Below are positions 30,993-41,982 of a stretch of DNA of 64,000 bases, in pieces. A program made the position numbers and the translations under genes. Source of the stretch: Catonia carolina (lineage: Eukaryota; Arthropoda; Insecta; Hemiptera; Achilidae). The DNA lies in NCBI GenBank assembly GCA_035578175.1, contig JAQMRL010000005.1, positions 58,013,722 to 58,077,721 of the forward strand. Reading direction: 5' to 3'. Below the pieces are notes generated by a model. It was given only the letters and a program-made list of their open reading frames with translations, made no database searches and was not told the DNA's origin. Each line of letters opens with the position of its first letter. The stretch's first letter is position 1.

Positions 30993-32449
30993 GATTTAAA
31001 AATCGGTTTTTGGTAGAAGGGGAATGGAACCTATTTCTCCACTAATCCTTCCTATACGATTCCTATACTCATATAGTGAATATAATGTAGTGAATATATA
31101 TAGTGAATATAATATAGTAATATACTCATGTAGTGAATTTATTTTACGAGTAGTAATGGGATATTCGAATACTTCATTCTCATCTGTTCGATTATTCGAC
31201 AAGTTTGAAAAATACTTGAAATGAACCTCTGACAAACCACAATATTTATGGACTACGAATTATTCAGTTGCCGAATAAAGTAGTAAAATAATTTTACCGC
31301 TACTATTTCTCATGAAACGAATAATAATAAAAAATATAATCTAAGCTGGTGAAATAAGAATACATTTTTTTAATTTTCAAAATGCTTAAGCATCTTCATT
31401 TAATGGTTCATGTCCGTTTATGTAGATTGCGCCAAACAAATGGCAAATTGTGCTGTCTCAAAAATAGAAACAAATTGAACGGCTGTAATTTGGGTGTCAA
31501 AGAATAGTAAAAACTCAGTGGAGTATGAAATAAGTGACATTGGTGAGTGGGAGACAGAAGTCTGAACAATTCTGCCAGCGTAGCGACGTGTTAATAAAAT
31601 ATGAACGCACATTATATAGTGCTACATTGAATTTATTCAAATAACTTCGTATGTTCCAGGTTTGAACAATATTATACTGTATCGATAATATTCATGTAGC
31701 GAGTAGCTGCTATAGATGATTTCACGTTCAGAATTCAGTACGAAAAGTCCGTAAGCAATGTTTTTTCATTATGGGAGTTTGGGCGCTACTACACTAACTA
31801 AAAATATCGACTCCGCGCCACAACACATTCTCATTTACAAACTCCTATTGAATAACGTAAGACGAAAACATACTAATATTTTTTGTATCGTTTTAAAGAC
31901 CAGGTATCAACAATTATTATAGTATGTAATTGTTTATCAGTTTTATTGTATTTTTTAATTATTTGAAATTAAAGAACAGTAATTGTTTAAATCTTGGTAA
32001 ATCTTTAAATCTAGTTTGAACAACATTCGTTAGTATCTCAAAAGGTCTAAAAATGGTAATAAAACTTCCCTGGCCTGACAGTGAGAGTGACGAAGAGAGA
32101 ACGTCATACCCCTTTCTTTTATACGTGCCTACGGTCTCTTTTCTAAATATCAGAATACAATAATAACATTTACAGCGTAATACAATACGATTCATTAGGA
32201 AATGAAAGTATTTTTTTCAGAATTTTTGATTAAAATTGAGCTTGTTAGAGTGTGGTAAGCGAAACTCCAAATGTTATTGCCCGTGACCTTCGGATGATGT
32301 CGGCTGTAGACGGCTGATGTTTTTGTACGCGTGATAACACAAATGGTTCTCATAAGAGCTGTACTGCGTTCTGAATGTGAAATAGAGTATAGGTAGGTAT
32401 TTTATTCGAAAATTTTATTAGAATAAAATATTTGTTGGAATAAAATTTA
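30993..32449. other. no supported gene; short inverted repeats
   Basis: The 31060-31140 segment repeats TAGTGAATATAAT units. TTTCACGTTCAGAATTCAGT near 31722 is mirrored by ACTGCGTTCTGAATGTGAAA near 32363, a possible terminal pair for a 670-bp element, but no target duplication was found. Frames at 31418 and 31959 show no domain. Confidence 0.35.
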
Positions 32450-32638
32450 TTCCGATCGTCTCCGTCGCGTAGTAACTAGCGCCCTAGCATACAAAGCGAA
32501 AGGTCCAGGGTTCAATTCCCGGCTAGAGTCTGTAAATTTTAACATGTTAAAACAAACCATTACAGTACCAGAACCAGCAGTAGTTCTTAATGACTAAGCA
32601 GTCGATTTGACTTATAGTCTAATAAAACTGAAAAGAAA
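32450..32638 (+). repeat. tRNA-headed SINE, type 3 (copy j)
   Basis: CGCGTAGTAACTAGCGCCC (A-box region), GGGTTCAATTCCCGGCTAGA (B box), a body with TTCTTAATGACTAAGCAGTC and an A-rich end AAACTGAAAAGAAA. The mariner-like element begins at its tail. Confidence 0.8.
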
Positions 32639-32640
32639 TA

Positions 32641-33222
32641 CACTGTGTACCAAAAAGAATGACCCGATTTTATATAGATTATTTATTAAGAAGGATGGCT
32701 TAACACCAACAAATTACATACTAAATTACTCACAAAAGACATAAGTTTATGAAAATCTATCATAAATGTTCAATATGTCCTCCATTGGCTGCACGGACGA
32801 CATCTAGCCGATAGCTGAATTCATCCCAAACTGTAAACCTTGCTTTGGACCGCGAGACCAGGCTTTACACTCTTGGCCTCCTAGGTCCCCTGACATAACA
32901 CCATGCGATTTTTTCCTGTGGGGATATGTTAAACAACTTGTTTACGTTCCTCCCTTACCTCGTGACATTGATGAACTAAAAAACAGAATATCAGCTGCTG
33001 TAGCTTCAGTGACAGAAGACACCTTACGCTCAGTTTGGGATGAATTCAGCTATCGGCTAGATGTCGTCGTGCAGCCAATGGAGGACATATTGAACATTTA
33101 TGATAGATTTTCATAAACTTATTTCTTTTGTGAGTAATTTAGTATGTAATTTGTTGGTGTTAAGCCATTCTTCTTAATAAATAATTTATATAAAATCGGG
33201 TCATTCTTTTTGGTACACATGG
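32641..33222 (+). mobile_element. mariner/Tc1-like deletion derivative with 193-bp inverted ends
   Basis: 582 bp between TA dinucleotides at 32639-32640 and 33223-33224. The outer sequence GTGTACCAAAAAGAATGACC is repeated inverted at the right end. Near-perfect complementarity continues to 32833 on the left and 33031 on the right. The inverted arms contain the end of the transposase gene, so the left arm is an inverted copy of coding sequence. The centre (32834-33030) is the remaining unique coding part. Confidence 0.9.
32853..33116 (+). pseudogene. mariner-superfamily transposase C-terminal fragment
   Basis: The frame reads RDQALHSWPPRSPDITPCDF, FLWGYVKQLVYVPPLPRDID, ELKNRISAAVAS, VWDEFSYRLDVV and then loses the usual reading. 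A one-base deletion near 33067 turns the expected RAANGGHIEHL end into VQPMEDILNIYDRFS. WPPRSPDLTPCDFFLWG is the stretch around the last catalytic Asp in this superfamily, so the Asp in SPDITPCD is probably the third catalytic residue. There is no ATG; the first two catalytic residues and the DNA-binding domain are deleted. It is therefore inactive and depends on a full relative elsewhere. Confidence 0.88.
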
Positions 33223-33224
33223 TA

Positions 33225-33890
33225 TTATTCAATTATGAAAATTGAATTCCCGGTTTGTCATAAAATTCCTCCATGATTGCTGTTGATATATTAATATAAT
33301 TTTAAATGATCTCTCTCAAATATTTAAACTTATCCTCAACTTAAACTCTTCCATAAGTTTGTTGTGAATCTATAAAAATTGTTACGTTTATTTAACCTAT
33401 TTTTTAATTTTCTAATTTTCCTGACATTAAAAATATTGTTTAATTAAATGAATTTATTATTGTTTTAATTATATTATAGCTATTAATTTTTGTTATTTTT
33501 TATTTATTTTTAATTAATTTATTCATTATTTTATAATAATTTTAAGTTAATTGATTTTTGTCACACTTGATAGCACTATTTCTTTTATAATTTATTTTTT
33601 ATTTATTAAATTTTTTGTATTAATTATAATTTGTGAATAAATTTTTTAAGGTAACATTATTAAAAAGATATTGTAATTTTATTTGTGTATTTTTCCTACC
33701 TATGTGTTTGCATTTTGTCAGTTGTTTAACAATAGGTAATAAAAGCCAAGTTTATAAAGACTTTTTATAAATAAAATTGTGTATCCTCACTATTTATAAG
33801 CCTTATCAGAATTTCTTCCCCTTCGGTGACTCACAGATTATATTTTTATGATCATCATGGTCACATTCTGAAAATAACGTTCTATTTTCA
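33225..33890. other. very AT-rich spacer, nothing recognised
   Basis: TTTATTTTTAATTAATTTATT-like sequence without frames or family members. Confidence 0.4.
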
Positions 33891-33985
33891 GTCAGGCCTG
33901 GCATTTTTTTCATTACTAATTTTCATCTATAACACTTCTTCGTCTCTACATTAGCAGCAATTGCAAAGCAATCGGACGTAAAAAG
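33891..33985 (+). repeat. SINE type 1, body and tail only (copy m)
   Basis: AGGCCTGGCATTTTTTTCAT followed by the type 1 tail ATTAGCAGCAATTGCAAAGC and AATCGGACGTAAAAAG. The tRNA-like head is missing. Confidence 0.65.
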
Positions 33986-34050
33986 AAGACCGAGGCTGAA
34001 ATGGACGCCGGAAAAGGCTCAATTACATCCTAATAAATGATGGCCGACGA
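33986..34050 (+). pseudogene. LINE 3' end fragment
   Basis: GACCGAGGCTGAAATGGACG then CCGGAAAAGGCTC parallels GACCTAAACAGAGATGGATG and CCGGAACAGGCC at about 40088 in the LINE relic that starts at 39548. The following GATGGCCGACGACGACGG would be its short-repeat tail. It is tiny and decayed. Confidence 0.45.
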
Positions 34051-34161
34051 CGACGGATTATCAATAATATTAAAATAAATTTTGAAAAATAATTTATTTT
34101 GTATTAATATATTTTTATAGACGGTCAATTAAATAGAAAAAATATATATTGTAGGTTTTGA

Positions 34162-34340
34162 ATTTTTTGTTTGTTTTTGTTTAAATTCTGACTGTTTAGC
34201 AATTGCTGGTAATAAAGACGTTGAGAAAAATATGATACATGAAAATGACCGATAAAAAAATGCCAGACCTAACTGGGAATCGAACCCGGGAACCCGGCGT
34301 AAAAGACAGTTGCGCTAACCACTACGCCAACGGGCCGGCG
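34162..34340 (-). repeat. tRNA-headed SINE, type 1 (copy b), with target duplication
   Basis: Head on the minus strand GTTGGCGTAGTGGTTAGCGC and B box GGGTTCGATTCCCAGTTAGG. Flanked by GTAGGTTTTGA at 34151-34161 and 34341-34351, an 11-bp duplication that fixes both ends. Confidence 0.85.
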
Positions 34341-34351
34341 GTAGGTTTTGA

Positions 34352-35099
34352 GATTATAAATACAGACCGACTTGATCAAAATTTTAATATTCTTAAGTAA
34401 TTGAAGTTATAAAATTCTCAAATAAAATATATTTAGTAAGAAAATAAATAAATTTTTTCTTTAAATAAGTCAATTGATACAATTTGTAATATAGAAAATT
34501 AAATTAAATTAATTAAATTGTATTAGGAAAATAAAATTTCTTACTATAATACTTAAAATAATATTTGCTTGTAATTAATAACATTTAAAACTCAGCTGTT
34601 TTAAATAAATAGTCGGAAATTGACAAAACAGCTGATTGCTACAGGTGAGAGAGTTCAAAACTATTAGTTTTTTTCTTATATTTACTCTTTAAAAAATCAC
34701 GGCCATTTTTCTACTGCAGCTTCAAGCATTGTTTACGTTGGTTTTTCTAAGATTTTGCATTGATTCCAATAGTTTTTTAAGTTTTACAATTGGGACTTAA
34801 CACATACCACTGTATTCAGCACGTTTGGAGCTTCATCATAGGCATATTAAAACAGTGCTTAATTAATAAAACAGAGATAGAGAAAATAATATTTAAAATT
34901 TTCACTGGAAATTTTCAAATCTTTTAGATTTTGTTTTACAAGGAAAGGAACTTGACGTTGTCATTTTTAATTTTTGATAGGGCCTAGCAATCTGTAGTCA
35001 GTTAGTAAAAAAATCTCAGCCCTTAAACTAGTTCCTCTTTTTATTATAAAATTTTGAAATTAGAAATTTTAAGATATTTTGAGATTTTCGAGACGTTAT
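34352..35099. other. AT-rich spacer, nothing recognised
   Basis: No supported feature. Confidence 0.4.
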
Positions 35100-35775
35100 A
35101 TGAAGACAATCGTAAGGTAGCAGGTAAAAAATCTTAAACTTTGTCAAAAATAAATCTTTTTACTAGCTCTGTAATGAAATAAAAAAATTCTTGTGTAACC
35201 GTTAATAGTAAGAGCCGTTTTTGACAATTGCAAAAAAGCGTAAAATTGCACGAATAAACTACTACTTCCGGTTGACTGAGTTTGATGTAAATGTTCCGTG
35301 TCTGGTCCTATTATATCTAACCTATATCTAACTTAAGTTCTAAGTTCCAATTTTATTTGGTACGATGTTTCGTTCTTGAGATATTTTGTTTACACACATA
35401 CATCAATCGGTAACATGTTTTATGGGTTCGGGAACCTAAACAAATCATTTCCGGTCAAAATTCTATTTGGGATTTTTTTTTAGCTTTTATTTGTTATCGG
35501 GAACTGTACACTGTTGACAACCACTCAATTTGATTGCTGCTTTTCGCTGTATTTTTGAAGTGGATTAGGCACGAGTTTGAATAGAGACCCCCAGTAGAGT
35601 TTGTCATGGATGGCTGTCAGCTGGTCACCATACAAAGTCGCTTGCCCAACCGGTGTTACTTAACAAATAATAGCGACTTTCTACCAGCTGACTGACTGGG
35701 AGGCCTGATTTGGAAATTTGACATGAAAATACTTTCCTTCCCTATATTTCATATTGGGTAAGAAATAGGAAAAAT
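35100..35775 (+). repeat. G-family repeat, decayed (copy G5)
   Basis: GCACGAATAAACTACTACTT, GTTTCGTTCTTGAGATATTT, a CACACATACATC remnant of the microsatellite and GAAAATACTTTCCTTCC. Hairpin repeat E is embedded at 35600. Confidence 0.7.
35600..35712 (+). repeat. hairpin repeat E (copy 2)
   Basis: GCTGTCAGCTGGTCACCATA with CAAAGTCGC on the left pairs with GCGACTTTCTACCAGCTG on the right around a loop containing GTGTTACTTAACAAATAATA. GACTGGGAGGCCTGA follows, as in the intronic copy at 22845. Confidence 0.7.
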
Positions 35776-36849
35776 AAAAAGATCATTGTACCTGGATTCC
35801 TTTGTACCATTCTTTGTTAATGAATTGCCCACGTGTTAATTTGGTCATTCCCTTAACAAAGAACAGAGCTCGGGTAAATTCGAGGAACCTTCTCGAGCAT
35901 TTGTTTACTACTATTATTATTGTTATTATTATTATTACTGTTATTATTACTATTATCACACATTTGTACAATTTAATTATATGTGTTCAATTTATACCCT
36001 ATGAGAAATCACAGCAACTACAGATGTTAGCGTAGTTTTACTGTAATTTTCACAGGGAGCTCAATCAAACCTCAGTTAATTTACGAATTTTGCCACTGCG
36101 GACAGAATTCTTCATCCACTTTGGCTTGAAAGAACAATTGGGAATTCCAGGACCAAATCTCCGGCTCTCAAGTGTAGCTGAGTTACAGGACTCAGCCATG
36201 AGTCCCAGCCGTCAAACCAACATTTCTTTTCGCTTCTTATATCGAATAGAAGTTAAAAAATAATAAACAAGCTGGTTAAAATTTACCAGAAAAATAATTA
36301 TTTGTATTCAAACTGAAATAATTATAGTAAAAACATTGTTAATTTTAATTTTATCAATTAAAAGATAGGTTAATATTATTTTATTTTAAAAATGAGGGAT
36401 TGGGGATCGAATCTCAGTTAGTGCTAATTTTTTTTTATTGTGTTAATTTTTTTATAAAATATTTTAATAGATGTATATTTTAAATTTATAAATGATTTAA
36501 TGATAAAATTAATATTTTGAGTGGGGAGGGACCCTAAATATATCGTTTATGGAGCACTTATCAAAATACGTTTCTCGGTAGATTTAAAAAAATAAATAAA
36601 AATAACAGCTGATGCACTAATATAGAAGACCAAATTAGGAGGCCAAATACACACTGGCCAGACGCTAGTCATGGTGATTAACAGATTTCTGGTGATTCAA
36701 TAAGTAAATACTTAAAATCACCAATTGACGCTAAAGTTAGCGCTGTATAAAAAATTCTATAAATAAACATTGTAGCATTTTCATTTTTTTACAACTGTAA
36801 TCTATATTCGTTTGGTCTAAATTGGACATTAAGACCGTCGGAATTAAAA
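35776..36849. other. spacer with an (ATT)n tract
   Basis: 35905-35955 is an ATT/GTT-type simple repeat, which produces the Ile/Val-rich frames on both strands. GGTGATTCAATAAG ... TTAAAATCACC near 36690 is a small hairpin. Nothing else was recognised. Confidence 0.45.
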
Positions 36850-38062
36850 AAAAAAATTACCACAAGAGCATAGCCCTCCACCACAAATTTCAGCAAACAT
36901 ATCTTGCTTCAAAACATTTATTTCAAACATATCAAACTTATCTTGTAAAACACAAAAAAGTACTTAGATAGTAAGACTATTTAGAAGCACGTAAGATATT
37001 TTTGAGAAAATTAAAAAATTGAATAACTGCTTAAATAAACTACCGGGTCTTTTCTCTTATTCCCCCGCCAACATGTTTTTATTACTACATTTTGTGGATA
37101 TTTCGTATGTAATCGTATAGCATTTTTAACGATAAAAACGGGAAAATATTTTAAATATCCTACAATAATATTTTACAAATTAACTAAGTTACTACTATTA
37201 TTCTACTCACTGCAATTATTTCTTAATTACAACGTAACTCACTTACCACTTACTATAAATTTCTACTGCACATTAGTTTCCAATAGATAAAACGCCTTAA
37301 TATCCGATTTTGTGGTATATTCTTTACATCAATAGTAAATGATCCAAACAACATTTTCCAGGGATAATCTACTAACTTCGGCCCATGTACCTACTCCCAA
37401 CTTAACAAGACACTCGCGGCTGTAACAACGCCATCGATCGTTTTTATCTGTAAGCGACAAATTAATAACATGACCATTTCTACAGACGCGCTCCTTGTGC
37501 AGAATTATTGCGTTCTTGCAGATATTTCACAGCCTTTACTTTAGAGTTAACCGTACGAACTAAATCAAACAAATTCATCACCATAGTAGGCCTAGCAGTG
37601 GCAGCTTCTTATCGTATAGTGAGGAACAACAATACCTGAATACTAACTTACTTTCCATTCTGGTTTAATTTATGTAATTAAATATTTTATATTACGAAGA
37701 CATTAAGAGAATATACTACAATTGAGTAGAAAAATTCAGATATAAGATACTAAAATTCAGTAGTTCTACTGTGACGGGGGAATAAGAGAAAAGACCCAAA
37801 CTACCACTTCCATATACCCAATTTTGATGTAATTTTTGAATCAGGTCCCCGCTGGTACGTAATTTACGTTTGAAGCTTAAATTTTGTATAATATTTTGTT
37901 CTTGAGATACTTTTTTTACATAATCACAGACCAATCGGTAAAAAAATATTTTTTTTGGGGTTCAGAGGAACTGAAAACGTGTGATTCTGGTTTTAAACAA
38001 TTTATTTAAAAAAATGACATGAAAATAATAGTTTCCTTACTTATACTTTACTTAGGGGAAGA
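36850..38062 (+). repeat. G-family repeat split by an 8-bp-duplication element (copy G6)
   Basis: Left part: AATTTCAGCAAACATATCTT and TTTTTGAGAAAATTAAA up to AAACTACC at 37044. Right part resumes with AAACTACCACTTCC, TTGTTCTTGAGATAC, CACAGACCAATCGGTAAAA and ATGACATGAAAATAATAG. The insert is 37045-37797. Confidence 0.8.
37045..37797. mobile_element. transposon with 8-bp target duplication, GGGTCTTTTCTC termini
   Basis: 753 bp. Left terminus GGGTCTTTTCTCTTATTCCC; the right terminus is its reverse complement (GGGAATAAGAGAAAAGACCC). Both are flanked by AAACTACC (37037-37044 and 37798-37805), which belongs to the surrounding G repeat. An 8-bp duplication suggests hAT or another 8-bp superfamily. 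The termini do not start with the usual CAG of hAT elements and no transposase frame exists, so the class is open. Confidence 0.8.
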
Positions 38063-38080
38063 AAAACCAAAAATGTAGTA

Positions 38081-38490
38081 AAGAGAGGAGTGCTAATTGG
38101 ATACCTATAATGTTTAATGCTAGTTCCAGTGTTACAAGAAATTGTTCTGTATCTTATCACATGGTCAGCCAATTATATGACTAAAGCTTTTAAGAAAACA
38201 AGAGATAGAGGTGTAAAAGTCGCTAGTCAGAGTTGTCTCCTCTGAGACTAATGAATTTCATTACACAGCCAAACCCTGTGGTGAATGCAGGTGAAGGTAT
38301 AATTTTTTATTTTTTTGTTTGTTTTACGTCTGATCGTTTGCAATTTCTGCTAATGCAGACGGTGGATAATGATGATATTGAAAATAAGTGATGAAAAAAT
38401 GCCAGAGCTGACTGGGAATCGAACCCTGGACCCCGGAAGCCAGTTGCGCTAACCACTACCCCAAGGCGGAAGGTGTCATTTGCAGGGTGG
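38081..38490 (+). repeat. S-family repeat interrupted by a SINE (copy S9)
   Basis: The repeat runs from GAGAGGAGTGCTAATTGG to GTGAATGCAGGTGAAGGTAT at 38300. It continues after the SINE at 38469 with GAAGGTGTCATTTGCAGGGT and is then truncated. The inserted SINE fixes the order of events. Confidence 0.8.
38301..38468 (-). repeat. tRNA-headed SINE, type 1 (copy c), inside S9
   Basis: The minus-strand head is degenerate at its start (GCCTTGGGGTAGTGGTTAGC), then B box GGGTTCGATTCCCAG and tail GTCTGCATTAGCAG. Flanked by GAAGGTAT (38293-38300) and GAAGGTGT (38469-38476). Confidence 0.8.
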
Positions 38491-38856
38491 AATATTGTAA
38501 TACAACTTTCTGTAGCCTACATACCTGTATCAACATTATTCAGTGGTCAAAAATCCTTCATCGTTAATTTATAATTTTTCAATGTTTATTTTTTAATGTT
38601 TGTAGCTGCTCCTCTCAAAGTTGATTCCAAGTGACTGTCTGTCACTTACGAACCTCGTAAGCGGTTGAGTACGAGGTTTGGATTTGATAGGTTGATTAAC
38701 GAAAAAGCACGGTCACAAATAAAAGTAGGCGACAGCTGAACAAACACGAAAATGTTAAAAAAGTTTCTCTCCGATTGATTATTTTTCGCGGTACGTTTTG
38801 TAGAAATTTATAGATATATTCATCTAATAATAAAGTATGATATGGTATTAGTATGA

Positions 38857-39049
38857 TATGGTGAATGAAGTGAAGGTAACATTTTCAGAATGGAAAATTT
38901 GTGCTTTTCAGAGGGCCCGGCATGCTGATAAGCGTATTTTTCCACTCATTGAGGAAGACACTGGTAAACCACCTCAGCCTCACTCCTCATTTTACTTAGT
39001 AAAACCTCTACAGGTTCAAACCAGCCTTTTGACTGATGACCTAAACAAA
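38857..39049 (+). repeat. S-family repeat, partial (copy S10)
   Basis: The distal half only. It preserves the longest version of the family frame: VNEVKVTFSEWKICAFQRAR, HADKR, then HSSFYLVKPLQVQTSLLTDD. Confidence 0.8.
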
Positions 39050-39437
39050 TGGTATTAATGAAATCTAAAAATAACCAACCGTGAGAAATAAATAATATAT
39101 TAAAATGTAAACGTGCGATTAGAAAAAACGAAAAAACAGTCACAAAAAAATTTAATAATTCATGAACGGAAGAAAATATAGTAAATACGTTCATGGTCAT
39201 GGCATATGACGCCATCTTATACAAAAGATGACGTAACCAAGATGAGTCGGTTCAGAAGTAAACATGAGAAGGTCTTTAATCTTAAATTTTTATTCATTTT
39301 ATACTTTGCTAACCCTAGCATAGCGTTCTTTTTTTTTGTTTTCTTAAAGTTACATCAACAACTCGTACTTTGGTTATTAACTACTATTGTAGATTACAGC
39401 ACAGAATCGATAGATTTAAGCATGTAACAATAATTTT

Positions 39438-39493
39438 AAACCCTAGTAATCGACCCGGGACCTTCCTCTTTGCGTTGGGCTCTAACCACTAAT
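39438..39493 (-). repeat. tRNA-like SINE head fragment
   Basis: The minus strand reads TTAGTGGTTAGAGCCC (A box), GGAAGGTCCCGGGTCGATTA (B box) and CTAGGGTTT. It resembles the type 3 head without a body. Confidence 0.45.
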
Positions 39494-39547
39494 TTTTTTC
39501 TCTATAACTTTCACTTTAAAAACGGTAATTTTATGAAAATTTCATAA

Positions 39548-40140
39548 AACGCAGAAATTGGCATGAGAATATCGGTGCAAAACTCAAAGATTATGGCATT
39601 CAAGGGAAGATGGCCGGTTCGCTCAAAAATTATACTTGGCAACCGACCTACAGAACGAATTCGAGATTTTAAATATTTAGGATGCAAGATTTCCTATGAT
39701 AAAGATAATGACGTGAGTGAAAAACTGGTAAAATTCAGCGATGAATGCTGTTCTAATCGCAGGACAATAAGAAAGAAATGAAATTTTATAGAGCAATGGC
39801 TGTACCACTCATAACATAATGGGAGTGAAACATGGGTGTCATTACAGAGGAATGAATCTCGCATTCAGGCGAGATGAGATTTTTGCGGGGAATCAAAAGT
39901 TGCATCCGGTTAGATTGAGTACCTACATAACAAAGCTATTCGCGCCGAGTTGAATATTCAGTCACTGTTGGAAACGTTAAGAATATATAAGAGAAACTGG
40001 TCCAACCATTTACTTCGCATGCCTGCTCACAGACTTCCTCTGCGATCATGGATATATAAACCTAGAGGGAACTGAGGCTTGGGAAGACCTAAACAGAGAT
40101 GGATGCCGGAACAGGCCATTTAGCCTAATCCTTGACAGAT
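39548..40140 (+). pseudogene. LINE RT C-terminal relic (fourth family)
   Basis: The first 72 residues are open: ISVQNSKIMAFKGRWPVRSK, IRDFKYLGCKISYD, EKLVKFSDECCSNRRTI. The rest survives in broken frames: NGSETWVSLQRNESRIQ, then TSHACSQTSSAIMDI-like decayed sequence, and GKT-TEMDAGTGH. This is the order of the post-palm region in an insect LINE family distinct from those at 11122 and 3313. Its 3' end, TGACAGATGGTGATGACAGG, abuts the G repeat at 40147. Confidence 0.75.
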
Positions 40141-40146
40141 GGTGAT

Positions 40147-40738
40147 GACAGGAAATCGCTAATTACCGCTAAACTAAGCGTTATACAAAAAAATGTTTAA
40201 ATAAAAGTTGTTCGATTTTAATTTATCTACAACTTTTGTTACATACGTGTTTGCGCTAAAATGCATAATAAAGCCGTAATCTTAAAACAAAACAATTCTT
40301 TTACGAGAAACCAACCTCCTCAAGAATTTCAGTAGATATGGCGCCTACTGTATCTTGTAGAGCATAAAACATTTAGTAAATGAGGCGATTTTTTAAAAAT
40401 CGTAAGAGCCGTTTTTGAGAAAATCGCAAAAAAAAAGAAAAATGACACGAATAAACTACTACTGCCAGTTGACCGATTTTGATGAAAAGTTCGTGTCTGG
40501 TCAGGTAGTAGTACTGTCTGTCTATAACTTGATGGCCTCTTGCAGAGAGGAGTAGAATCGGCCCGCTACTAGCCTTCTCAAAAACTTTTCAATATGTACT
40601 ACGACTAACTAGAACATGGAATTGGTTCAGGGGGTCTTAAAACGTGTAGATCCGGTGAAAACTCGATTTCGAAAAATCGACATGAAAACAGTAAGTACTT
40701 TCCTTCCAATATTCATATAGGCAAGAGAAAGTAAAAAT
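40147..40738 (+). repeat. G-family repeat with half a MITE inside (copy G7)
   Basis: Starts GAAATCGCTAATTACCGCTA and ends ATATAGGCAAGAGAAAGTAA. The microsatellite segment and its flank have been replaced by the left arm and loop of the TACTGTCTG MITE (40512-40618). Confidence 0.8.
40512..40618 (+). mobile_element. left half of the TACTGTCTG hairpin MITE
   Basis: TACTGTCTGTCTATAACTTG, AGAGAGGAGTAGAATCGGCC and CTACTAGCCTTCTCA match the left arm of the complete element at 63402. The right arm is missing and G sequence resumes after the loop. Confidence 0.7.
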
Positions 40739-41641
40739 TGGAATGACAACAACTTCTCTTATACCTATATTTTTTTAGACCAAGAAAAAGTAAAAGGAAA
40801 AAATAAACTTACAGATATTTAAGAATTTTATGATGGCTGCTTAATTTACAAAAATTAATCCATATTACTATGAAAGGATTGCACAGAATTGATAACGAAG
40901 TGACGAGCTTATCTCATTAAGAGCGAAGGCGACTTAAGCCGTCAGACAGACTCTACATGGAAAATAATGTAAGGTAAAATACGTTTAGAACAAAAGATAA
41001 AAAAAATGTATTAAAAAACATTTAGTCGTAAAATAAACTGTCTAATAAAATAAAAATTAACCATCCTAAATAATTGTGTCTAATACTAAACAATCTACTT
41101 CTATTAAAAAAGTAAATAAAAAAATAAAATCAAGGTTACATGAAAATAAATTAACAAACTCTAATAAATTGTTCAAATAATTTATTTAAAAAACAAGGTT
41201 GAAAAATAAATACAAATAAAATTAGAGAATAATTGTGTCAAAACAGGAGATAAGGCTATAACGAAAGATTAACGAAGATGCGATGAGAAGTTGGGGGAGG
41301 TAAGTGGATCATTGTGTGTGTGTGTGTGTTTGTGAGAAAGAGAGTGAGAAGGAATGAATCAAGAAATTGTTTACTTGATATGATAGAGTTATCGTGGTGT
41401 ACGTCGGGGGAAGGGATTATGACATAAGAAAATTTTTATTAAGGTAGGAAGCGCAGTCGAATCGGCAGACAATTAGCCAATAACGAGCGAGCATAACTTG
41501 TCACATCGTGCAACTGATATCGCGTTATAAGTTAAAAGTTAAATTACATTTTAATAAAAACAACCACCAAAAAATATATAAAAATAATACAGTTGAATTG
41601 TATGAACCCCAGTACACGTTTACTATTTTTTATCCATAAAG
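40739..41641. other. AT-rich spacer with a short (GT)n tract
   Basis: (GT)n near 41314-41330 within GAGAAAG-rich sequence. Nothing else was recognised. Confidence 0.4.
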
Positions 41642-41760
41642 AGTGTACATTGCAATCTCTCCAATTTAAGAAAAATATTAACTTAATGAGATATAACCAA
41701 TGAGATATAAATGATAAGTGTGGCGTATAAAAATAAGGTGTAGTTTTGTATGGTCTCAGG
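41642..41760 (-). repeat. tRNA-headed SINE type D, body fragment (copy 3)
   Basis: TGCAATCTCTCCAATTTAAG, GGCGTATAAAAATAAGGTG and TAGTTTTGTATGGTCTCAGG correspond to the body of type D. The head is absent. Confidence 0.5.
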
Positions 41761-41982
41761 AAATTTACACGATAGTGGTCAGTGTAACGCGTATTGTGTC
41801 GTACACGGCGCAGAAAACGCGTCGCTAAGAAAACAGGGCTTTAGGCGGGTGACCGCCGCTTCTCTTCCAGTGCGAGCGAGTTGCCTTGACAACGTAGATA
41901 TCAGCGATAAAATAAAAATCTGGTGTGAAACACTCACACAACTTTCTCTGCCAATGCAAATATTTTACAATATAACCTAACA

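Noticed and set aside
31418..32195. Minus-strand frames of 64 and 78 residues and a possible terminal pair TTTCACGTTCAGAA / TTCTGAATGTGAAA
   Set aside because: No recognisable domain and no target duplication outside the arms, so it was not called an element.
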